Positions 24,701-29,995 of a stretch of DNA of 64,000 bases are shown piece by piece. The notes beneath the pieces were generated by a model. That model searched no databases, was not told the DNA's origin, and saw only the letters and a list, made by a program, of their open reading frames with translations. This DNA is from Parus major (lineage: Eukaryota; Chordata; Aves; Passeriformes; Paridae), in NCBI RefSeq assembly GCF_001522545.3, contig NC_031769.1:149359836-149423835 (forward strand), read 5' to 3'. Each line of letters opens with the position of its first letter. Position 1 is the first letter of the stretch. The translations under genes and the position numbers were made by a program.

Positions 24701-27700
24701 TTCTTCCCTCCTTTTTGTTCAGGGGCTTGGGAATCCTCTTCCTGCTGTGGGGTAGGGGGATCCAGCTCCTTCTCCCCCGTCTCCCTCACAGCTGTGAGCT
24801 CCACATCCCTCTCCAAAGGATCTCCAGAGGGGGATGCAACCCCACCAGCAACACTTCCACTTGGGAGCTGTGGGAAAGCAGGAATAAGGGAAGAGATGTT
24901 GGGAAAGGACAGGGGTTGTCCCAAATCCCAAGTGAAGGAGGAGGAGATGCAGGATTAGGTCTGGGATTTCCCCCCAGTTTCCCTACCCCGATTCCATTCT
25001 GGGTCTCCAAGAGCTGCTCTCCCACTGCAGGTCCTGCTCTCTGGGATTTGTCCTGGGATCTACAACGACATCACAGCCAGTTCTCACCACCAGAATTCCC
25101 TTCTTCCATCCCAAATTAGGGAATTGCTCCCTCGTTTCCCTCCAACCACGGCAGCACCGCAGATGGAGACGCCCCGAGGCAGCAGGGAATGAACCCAATG
25201 AATCCAAGCTGGATTTTATGGGATGAGGGAGCTCAAAGGCGCAGAACCACAAGGTCTCCACACAAAACAGGGGAGGTCCTAAGGAAATATTCCCAGAGAA
25301 ACCCAGGAGAAAAGGTTCGGCAGCACCAACAGCACAAAGGAAGGGATCAGGTCAGTCATGGACACACAGGAAAAGGAGGCAGATGGGACACAACTCCTGG
25401 GAATGTGGGGATGATTCCAATGGGGAATGGGGAGGGAAAGAACCTCATTAATACAACAGGAAAAGGAGTGTCCAGATCCATGATCTCCACCATCCACATG
25501 GGTGAGGAATCCAGGAGTGTGTTCCCCTGCTCAGCACAGAGCTCAGGTGAATCTTTGGGAATTCTGTGGGATTTTCAGCCATTATAAAGCACCAGCCTGC
25601 CCCTATAATTTCCCCCGAGGCTTCTCCAAGGCAGGCAGGGAGAGGTGAGTCTTCAAGTTGTTCATATTCCAGAAATGTCAAGCAAAATAAGAATGAGGAA
25701 AGAGCAGCACAGCCTAAACCAAGCTTATGTCTCCTTAGGCTGAGCCTAAAGGGTGGATTTTGGTGGGGTATGAGGAAAAAAGGCCCCACAGAAAGGGTGG
25801 TCCAGCACTGGAAGAAGCTGCCCAGGAATCCCTGGGAGTGTTCCACAAACCTGTGGCGCTCTGGGACCTGGTTTAGAGGTGACATTGGATATTTTTCCAA
25901 TCTTAAGAATTCTGTGAGTTTAATGTTGAGGTGATGGTGTCCCTTTCCCACAGGGAAACCTGGGGCTTTTCCTTCTGGATCTTTGTCACCTCCCAACCAA
26001 ATCCTCTGGTCTGTCCTAGAGGAAACTAGGATTTTAAACTGAAGCCACGGATCAGATCCATTCCCTGCTTTTCCCAGCTCCTCCAGCAGGAACCCTTTGG
26101 AAGCACAGCCAGCTGCCCTGATCCTTCCCAAAAAAAAAAAAAAAATAGTTCAAAATCCAGTTTCCTTCTCCCAAGCAGGATAATGATCATTCTTCCTGGA
26201 CTTCCAAAGAGAGAATTCCTGTTTTTAGCCAAAATATGCCGAAATTTCTACAACAGGAAGTGTGAATTTTGTCCCCTCTCTATAAATTAATCTAGGCAGA
26301 CAATTAATAACCAGGCTGTGGGACATCAAAGCAAGGAAAGCCTTGGAGCTGTGTGGGGATGGAAACAAGTTCCCAAAAAAAAAAAAACAAACCTCAGGAG
26401 CCAGATGCTTTTTCCACACCGGAACACAGGTTACTCAATCCTCATTAAATTCCTTAGCGAAAATCATCCTGCAAAACACGCTCAGCCCCCCAGTCCCATT
26501 GGCAGGGAGCAGATCCATGAGTCAGAAGGCAAAATTTTGGGATCAGCTCCTTCCTCCAAAGGTTTTATTAGAGGCCTCTCACTGGGAATTTTTAAGAGGC
26601 AGAGAGGATTAACCAGCTTTAGGAATTCTGCTTCCTATCTTGGCCAGGATCTAGAGGGAAATAACAGCCTTTTCCCAGGATTTGGGAGGGTGGTTGTTCC
26701 CACCAGGACTTTCCCAAATTTATGTAGGAATGTGCACCTGAGCAATCACAACCTGCTGACTGGGGAGGGTGGATGGGGCTGGAACTTCCCTTTCCACCCT
26801 CAAATCCCAGGATGGAGAGTGAAATTCTACTTGGGATGTTTTTTGGAAAGCTTTGAAGTCATTGAAAACACCAAGATTTGGAGAAGCTGCTCTGGGAAGG
26901 CACCAACAACCCAGGAGGGAAAAAACAGGATTGTGCAGCTCCAAAGGGAGAAGAAAAAGGACAAAATTCTAGTTCCCTGAAAGAAAAATAATCCAAAAAA
27001 TGACCCAACTCACCTGGAAGAGTCTTCCAGCCCCACTGGTGGCCCTTGAGGGGGGTTTGCTTTGGTGTCCTCCTGGAAAGTATCAAGGATTTGGGAAAAG
27101 TTCCCTGGCACAGGTATCCCAAAGCAGCACCTTTCCCTCCCTCAGCCCCCGTGGCTGGAATCCAGGAACCCAAAACACCAGGTTTTCCCAAGTTCTGGAG
27201 TTTTATGGGATTAGGAAATCCCTGGTTTCCTTCCAACAGCACAACAAAGGAATTCTATGGATAAATATAGGAAAACTCCCAGCCCTCCTCAACCACCTGC
27301 TCATTGGAAGCGCTGCTGGGAGAGCAATCCAGGGAACAGACGGGATGGGAGGGCTCCAAAATAAAGATGGATCAAATTCCAGGTGCTTGGAAGATGAAAT
27401 CACCCTTGCAGCAGATGGCAAGAGGGAAAGAGAGGTGGGGAGCAAAGCCATAAGGTGGGAAATACAAGGATGAGAAGGAAGCAGAAAAAAATATGGATCA
27501 TGGGGATAGGATCTAAAAGAAAATGAGCTTGGAGGGGAAACAAACAGATCCTTAAAATCTGACTCTTAGAGGCCACTTAAAATCCTGGAGAATGAAAAAA
27601 ATATCAAAATATTTGGAAAATGGGGATACAAGCTAAAAGAAAATGAGCTCAGAGGAGATACAAGGAGATCCCTAAAATCTGACCTATGGAGGCCACCAGA

Positions 27701-29995
27701 AATCCCAGAGAATGGAGAAAAATCCCTCAAAATATAAGGAAAATGGGAACCTAAAAGAAACCAAGCTCAGAGAGGACATGGAGCTCCAAATTCCATCCCT
27801 TGGAGGCCATCAGAAATCCCATTCCACTGTTTTTCCACTTGTTTTCCAAGCTGGAACCATCTTCTCCTGCTCCCGACCGCACAAGGCATCCCAAAACTCA
27901 TCCTAGCCTCATCCAGAGCTTGCCAAGCATGGAGATTCTCACTCTAAATCCTGACTTCCCCAAGTTTCTCTTCCCAAGGCTTTCAAGGGAAGCCAAAACC
28001 ACACAGGGATTTTTTCCTGAAAGCTGCTGGGTGAACTCATTAAGGGGAAAATAAAACTCTGAGTTAATTACAGGTTGGTTATGTCCACATAAACTTTCAT
28101 TCCCTGGGAACACGCCTGCTCTTGGATTCACAATCCTTCAGAAACCCTGAAATTCTGAAGTTGGGAAATTCAGGAAGAGCCATGGCCTTCCAAAGTCATT
28201 CCTGCTGCCTGCAAATGCCTGATGGTTAAACTGGGAATGCCAGGACCACACCCTTGGGGGGTTTCGAGGCTGCTCCTTGAATTTGATCCAGCCAGGGAAG
28301 TTTGGGGACACTTGGGATCCTGTTTGTGAGAGAGATGAAAAGAGGGGGAAAAGGAAAAGCATCTCTGCTGGATTTACACACCAAGAGGACAAATTAACAC
28401 AGGAAATGCAAAATATAGTGGGAATTTGCTGGGATTTGTGCGCTCCAGGACCAGCCAAGGATCATGGAATGGTTTGGGTTGGAAAGGATCTTAAGGATTA
28501 TCTCACTTCACCCCCACCTTCCACTATCCCAGGTTGTTCCAAGCCCCATCCAACCTGGCCTTGGACACTTCCAGGGGAGCATGAACAGGGAAAGCAGTGA
28601 AAACCAAATTCCTGAGGAAGGAATTCCCAAATTCCCAACCCCCTGCTTAGGAAATGAGAGTCACCCATATCCTGGTGCTCCCCACTGGCGCCAGTTTGGG
28701 CCAGCACCAAAATGTGACGTATCCAACCCCCAAACCAGGAAATTCATTCCTTAATTTAATTCCAGATGCTCAGAAGCTCCTTCCAGGGGCTGGCAGCAAA
28801 CCACAGGGCAGCACCCTCCCAGCTCCCTTGGGAACAAACCACAGGAATGCTCCCCGGTCCTTCAGAAGAGCGACCACCACGTACCAACCCGGATGCAGCT
28901 CCCTCCTCGGCTTGGATCCCGTTCCAGAGGCTCGAGCCAAGGCATTTCCCATCTGCAGCCTCCTGCTTCAGGGAGCTTCTCAGCCAGAAAGGGGACACAC
29001 ATATTTTAGGGTCATGGAATGGCTTGGGTTGGAAAACCGTGTTTTTCCAAGCTGTTTCCACGGGCAGGGACAGCTTCCACTATTCCAAGTTTTTCCACAC
29101 TCCATTCAGCCTGGCCTTGGACATTTCCAGGGATGGGGCAGCCACAGCTTCTTTGGGAAGCCCCTGCCAGGGGCTCACCACCCTCCCAGGGAAGAACTCC
29201 TTCCCAATATCCAAACCTTCCATCCTTCAGCTTAAGGTGATTCCCCTTTTCCCATCACTCCATATCCTTTATTTTTCCCCTATTAAAAACTCCTTTTGAT
29301 AACCAAAGCAACACAAGGGAAGCAGAGCTGTACGTGGCATTCCCATGGGATAACCCAGATGGAAAAGCCCAGCCCTGCAGATCCCATCTCCATCCCAACC
29401 CAAGGATTGACCTGCTGATGATGTTCTCCTGCAGTGGCTTTTCCGTGACTTTTGGTGGTTTCTTCTTCTTCCCTTTTCCCGTGGAAGGCTTCGCACCGGG
29501 ACAGAGCAGGATAAAGGAGAGGGAAGTTCATACCATGGGTTTGAGTCCCACAGAATTTTTGGGATAATTACAAGGGTCACCCCAAGGCACAGAGGTGGGG
29601 TTGGTACCTTCACTCTACATTCCAGCTCCTTCTTCTTCTTCACCGGGAGCGCCTTTGGCTCGTCCTGCCCCTTTTCCAACTCATACTTTCGCTTCCTGGG
29701 ATAAGGAAGAATTGATCCCACTGAAACCAACCCCTTAGTGGTGTCAATAAACCATGGCACAATGCCATACTTCCTCATCCTTGTATCCAGCAGCACCAAA
29801 AATTGCTTCCCAAAAGGAATTCTGGAGGAATTTCTCTGCTTGAGCGCTGAAATTCCCAGGAAAACCAATGGGATAACAAAGCTGGAGCCCCCCAAAATTC
29901 CCTGCCATGCTCCATGGTACCCACCTGCTACTTTTCTTCACCCCATTGTCTTTTGACACCCCCATAGCTCTGTCATCCACAATTTCCTGGGCGTG
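12645..29995 (-). CDS. TOP1MT: DNA topoisomerase I, mitochondrial (TOP1MT), 13 core exons plus lysine-rich N-terminal exons
   Basis: Type IB topoisomerase: it nicks one DNA strand through a 3'-phosphotyrosyl link and relaxes supercoils. Thirteen exons from 21834 down to 12645 join in consistent phase into about 560 residues covering the core, linker and C-terminal domains. The residues matching human TOP1 Arg488, Lys532, Arg590, His632 and Tyr723 are all present (motifs [41 protein letters not shown]). Thirteen exons is the published signature of vertebrate TOP1 and TOP1MT. Paralogue-specific stretches ([31 protein letters not shown] at the C-terminus) and the RHPN1 neighbour favour TOP1MT over TOP1. 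Unlike mammalian TOP1MT, it is preceded in frame by a 370-residue lysine/glutamate-rich exon and further basic exons, like the tail of nuclear TOP1. The initiator exon is not identified, and the path between 29412 and 25052 is unresolved. Confidence 0.93.
12795..12935 (+). mobile_element. CR1 3' fragment
   Basis: CTGGAAGTGTCAAAGGCCAG and GGAGCAACCTGGAACAGTGG, in the intron between TOP1MT exons 12 and 13. Confidence 0.8.
12945..13094 (-). CDS. TOP1MT: TOP1MT core exon 12, carries the catalytic tyrosine
   Basis: 150 bases: one base completing Asp, 49 codons, then TG of a split Trp. It contains the end of the coiled linker ([16 protein letters not shown]) and the motif [18 protein letters not shown]. 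The Tyr in LNYLDPR corresponds to human TOP1 Tyr723, the nucleophile. Donor GTAAAT at 12944. Confidence 0.95.
13240..13445 (+). mobile_element. CR1 3' fragment
   Basis: GGGTTGCCCAGAGGAGCTGT and GGAATTGTCCAAGGCCAGGC, in the TOP1MT intron between exons 11 and 12. Confidence 0.8.
13545..13639 (-). CDS. TOP1MT: TOP1MT core exon 11 (linker coiled coil)
   Basis: 31 codons beginning [20 protein letters not shown] and ending in phase 2 at a GTGAGT donor. The highly charged heptad-like sequence is the antiparallel coiled-coil linker joining the core to the tyrosine domain. Linkers diverge fast, so identity rests on position and phase. Confidence 0.93.
14323..14450 (-). CDS. TOP1MT: TOP1MT core exon 10, catalytic histidine
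   Basis: 42 codons after two bases of a split Pro: [20 protein letters not shown], then [20 protein letters not shown]. His in LCNHQR matches human TOP1 His632, which stabilises the scissile phosphate. Acceptor TTTCCAG at 14451 and donor GTGAGA at 14322. Confidence 0.95.
14945..15059 (-). CDS. TOP1MT: TOP1MT core exon 9, catalytic Arg590 equivalent
   Basis: 38 codons plus one base: [20 protein letters not shown], then [18 protein letters not shown]. The Arg in KVFRTYNAS is the human Arg590 equivalent. Strong acceptor CTCCTCCAG and donor GTGAGT. Confidence 0.95.
15105..15375 (+). mobile_element. CR1 3' fragment
   Basis: GATATTGGGAAGGAGTTCTT through AACCTGGGATAGTGGAAGGT to ACCCAAACCACTCTATGATT, in the TOP1MT intron upstream of exon 9. 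Confidence 0.88.
15615..15720 (+). mobile_element. Old CR1-type 3' fragment
   Basis: GGCACTTGGGGACATGGTTT and GGTGGTCTTAGAGGTCTTTT match the end of an older CR1 subfamily. Confidence 0.65.
16213..16281 (-). CDS. TOP1MT: TOP1MT core exon 8
   Basis: A 69-base, phase-0 exon encoding 23 residues, [20 protein letters not shown] followed by QLS. It joins in frame to exons 7 and 9. The KNLQLFM.NK motif is conserved across type IB enzymes. Confidence 0.95.
16768..16953 (-). CDS. TOP1MT: TOP1MT core exon 7, Arg488 and Lys532 equivalents
   Basis: 62 codons in phase 0, starting [20 protein letters not shown] and including [20 protein letters not shown]. Arg in LALRAG and Lys in LGKDS match human Arg488 and Lys532, the transition-state-stabilising and general-acid residues. 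This is the best conserved part of the enzyme. Confidence 0.96.
17060..17150 (-). mobile_element. CR1 3' end fragment
   Basis: TTCATAGAAGGATTTGGAAG and CAACCCCCTGCAGTGGGCAG in reversed order. It abuts an oppositely oriented CR1. Confidence 0.7.
17151..17315 (+). mobile_element. CR1 3' fragment
   Basis: GGCTGGATGGGGCTTGGAGC through AACCAAACCATTCCAGGATT. With the preceding fragment it forms a head-to-head pair. Confidence 0.8.
17441..17584 (-). CDS. TOP1MT: TOP1MT core exon 6
   Basis: 48 codons in phase 0: [20 protein letters not shown], then [20 protein letters not shown] and VALYFIDK. The [18 protein letters not shown] block is a hallmark of the eukaryotic TOP1 core. Donor GTATCC is weaker than its neighbours. 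Confidence 0.95.
18337..18481 (-). CDS. TOP1MT: TOP1MT core exon 5
   Basis: One base completing Arg, then 48 codons: [20 protein letters not shown], then [20 protein letters not shown] and [16 protein letters not shown] resembles the mitochondrial paralogue. Acceptor CTCTCCGCAG at 18482 and donor GTTGGA at 18336. Confidence 0.95.
18590..18995 (-). mobile_element. Older CR1 fragment, about 400 bp
   Basis: Reverse orientation: AGTTGGAAAAGTCCTCCAAG, GAGCAGCCTCTTCTAGTGCT and CTCCAGGCTGAGCCCCTCCA are in the order of an older CR1 subfamily. Confidence 0.75.
19230..19417 (-). CDS. TOP1MT: TOP1MT core exon 4 (DNA-clamp core, drug-contact loop)
   Basis: 62 codons plus two bases, [20 protein letters not shown] onward, including [20 protein letters not shown] and [12 protein letters not shown]. 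The GLFRGRG loop corresponds to human TOP1 residues around 361-364, which contact DNA and camptothecin. Confidence 0.95.
19745..19867 (-). CDS. TOP1MT: TOP1MT core exon 3
   Basis: 41 codons in phase 0: [20 protein letters not shown], then [20 protein letters not shown] and Q. The [11 protein letters not shown] stretch resembles TOP1MT more than nuclear TOP1. Flanked by TTTCCCAG and GTGAGG. Confidence 0.94.
20374..20495 (-). CDS. TOP1MT: TOP1MT core exon 2
   Basis: Two bases completing Gly, then 40 codons: [20 protein letters not shown], then [20 protein letters not shown]. The [10 protein letters not shown] motif is near-invariant in the family. Donor GTACGT at 20373. Confidence 0.95.
20505..20615 (-). 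mobile_element. CR1 3' fragment
   Basis: CAGGGACACCTTCCACTATC then GCAGCCACAGCTTCTCTGGG, next to TOP1MT core exon 2. Confidence 0.8.
21719..21834 (-). CDS. TOP1MT: TOP1MT core exon 1
   Basis: One base completing the split Trp, then 38 codons starting [20 protein letters not shown] and ending PEDVQFYYD, plus one base. In mammals this exon directly follows the mitochondrial targeting exon. Here it can join the lysine-rich exon at 23756, which ends KWKW in the matching phase. Confidence 0.95.
22055..22200 (-). mobile_element. CR1 3' fragment
   Basis: CATGGGCAGGGATGCCTTCC and GCCAGGGCTTCTCTGGGAAA, reversed and diverged. Confidence 0.7.
22520..22575. repeat. A-rich low-complexity repeat
   Basis: Several short A tracts separated by TT or T (AAAAATTAAAAAAAAATAAAATT pattern shortened here). 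It lies in the intron upstream of TOP1MT core exon 1. Confidence 0.7.
22875..23100 (-). promoter_or_regulatory. Candidate internal promoter of TOP1MT
   Basis: About nine CpGs fall within 150 bases in otherwise CpG-poor intron. On the minus strand ACTACATTTCCCA (22965-22953) fits the ACTAYRNNNCCCR motif common near transcription starts and linked to ZNF143. A strong donor, GCTCTGAAG/GTGAGTG, lies near 22891. Further left on the minus strand is core exon 1. Confidence 0.35.
23001..23047 (-). CDS. Candidate alternative first coding exon of TOP1MT
   Basis: An ATG at 23047 opens 15 codons, [15 protein letters not shown], then TG before a GTACGT donor. Phase 2 is exactly what core exon 1 needs, giving RGWWEEEKK. 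It lies in a small CpG-rich patch with a TATA-like AT run at about 23062-23072 and a CRE-like TCACGTCA at 23092-23099. This is the place where mammalian TOP1MT has its own first exon. The peptide is acidic, not a classical mitochondrial presequence, and the TATA-like run is very close to the ATG, so this remains a hypothesis. Confidence 0.3.
23419..23468. repeat. ATT trinucleotide microsatellite
   Basis: Mostly ATT units with three interruptions (ACT, GTT, ACT). Intronic in TOP1MT, just upstream of the candidate alternative exon. Confidence 0.85.
23756..24867 (-). CDS. TOP1MT: TOP1MT lysine/glutamate-rich N-terminal exon with coding tandem repeats
   Basis: A 1,112-base exon: 370 codons in phase 0 plus TG, so it joins core exon 1 to give KWKWWEEE, as at the same boundary of nuclear TOP1. 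It starts [16 protein letters not shown] after CTTTCCCACAG. Residues about 52-155 are six copies of a 17-residue repeat (type [17 protein letters not shown]). The rest is Lys/Glu-rich and probably disordered, with several basic clusters that could act as nuclear signals. The terminal KWKW and matching phase make it part of this gene. Mammalian TOP1MT lacks such a region. Confidence 0.85.
24402..24712 (-). repeat. Coding minisatellite, six copies of about 51 bp
   Basis: Six head-to-tail 51-bp units inside the lysine-rich TOP1MT exon, each encoding a 17-residue repeat of the form [12 protein letters not shown](L/S)K(R/K)K(I/R). The third and fourth encoded units are almost identical, suggesting recent expansion or gene conversion. 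The unit length is a multiple of three, so copy changes would keep the frame. Confidence 0.9.
24987..25052 (-). CDS. TOP1MT: Probable TOP1MT N-terminal exon (22 codons)
   Basis: A 66-base phase-0 exon between an ATCCCAG acceptor and a GTAGGG donor, reading [20 protein letters not shown] then IG. It joins the phase-0 start of the 23756-24867 exon with no stop. No conserved motif supports it; the evidence is splice sites, frame and position only. Confidence 0.5.
25715..25935 (+). mobile_element. Old CR1-type fragment
   Basis: GGTGGTCCAGCACTGGAAGA and GGGACCTGGTTTAGAGGTGA match an older CR1 3' region. Confidence 0.6.
27014..27072 (-). CDS. Possible small TOP1MT exon, frame uncertain
   Basis: 59 bases between a good acceptor (ATACTTTCCAG) and a strong donor (CCAG/GTGAGTTGG). 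To reach the exon at 25052 in phase 0 it must be read with two leading bases as [19 protein letters not shown]. That frame cannot be entered directly from the exon ending at 29412, so either another exon intervenes or this one is not used. Confidence 0.3.
27490..27825. repeat. Three tandem units of about 122 bp in a TOP1MT intron
   Basis: Units starting near 27490, 27611 and 27732 share the blocks AAAATGGG, CTAAAAGAAA, GAGATCC-type and GGAGGCCA followed by AAATCC, in the same order. The copies are clearly diverged. No coding potential was seen. Confidence 0.7.
28460..28590 (-). mobile_element. CR1 3' fragment
   Basis: ATCATGGAATGGTTTGGGTT and CTTCCACTATCCCAGGTTGT, truncated after the TTCCAGGG block. 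Confidence 0.82.
28878..28956 (-). other. Candidate exon of TOP1MT, weakly supported
   Basis: The segment ends at a GTACGTGG donor and has AG acceptors upstream. All three frames are open, so no reading frame can be chosen. It could be the missing link between 29412 and 27072, or chance. Confidence 0.15.
29008..29270 (-). mobile_element. CR1 3' fragment
   Basis: GTCATGGAATGGCTTGGGTT, GCAGCCACAGCTTCTTTGGG and AAGAACTCCTTCCCAATATC. Confidence 0.85.
29412..29488 (-). CDS. TOP1MT: Probable TOP1MT lysine-rich N-terminal exon
   Basis: 25 codons plus two bases: [20 protein letters not shown] then ENIIS. The acceptor (GCGAAG) follows a pyrimidine-rich tract and the donor is GTCAAT, which is weak. 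It joins in phase to the exon at 29608. The basic run [10 protein letters not shown] is like a nuclear localisation signal. Confidence 0.5.
29608..29695 (-). CDS. TOP1MT: Probable TOP1MT N-terminal exon, NLS-like
   Basis: One base completing Arg, then 29 codons: [20 protein letters not shown], then KKELECRVK, ending in phase 0 at GTACCA. With the upstream exon it gives SSRKRKYE and then PVKKKKE, two basic clusters about 14 residues apart. The composition matches the charged tail of nuclear TOP1. Confidence 0.55.
29925..29995 (-). CDS. TOP1MT: Probable TOP1MT N-terminal exon
   Basis: 71 bases: 23 codons [20 protein letters not shown] then KSS, plus AG, before a GTGGGT donor. Its acceptor follows CTCTGCCTCAG. 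It splices in phase to 29695. An internal ATG could serve as start, but an upstream initiator exon seems more likely. Confidence 0.45.

Noticed and set aside
24402..24712. CRISPR-like array
   Set aside because: Units are contiguous, in-frame coding repeats without spacers, in a vertebrate gene.
23765..24958. 397-codon plus-strand open frame over the TOP1MT lysine-rich exon
   Set aside because: It is the antisense of a low-complexity Lys/Glu exon; the encoded Phe/Ser/Cys repeats are the shadow of the 51-bp units. The minus frame has matching splice phase and a conserved KWKW end.
12645..29995. Nuclear TOP1 instead of TOP1MT
   Set aside because: The charged tail suggests TOP1, but the core residues ([21 protein letters not shown]) and the RHPN1 neighbour point to TOP1MT.
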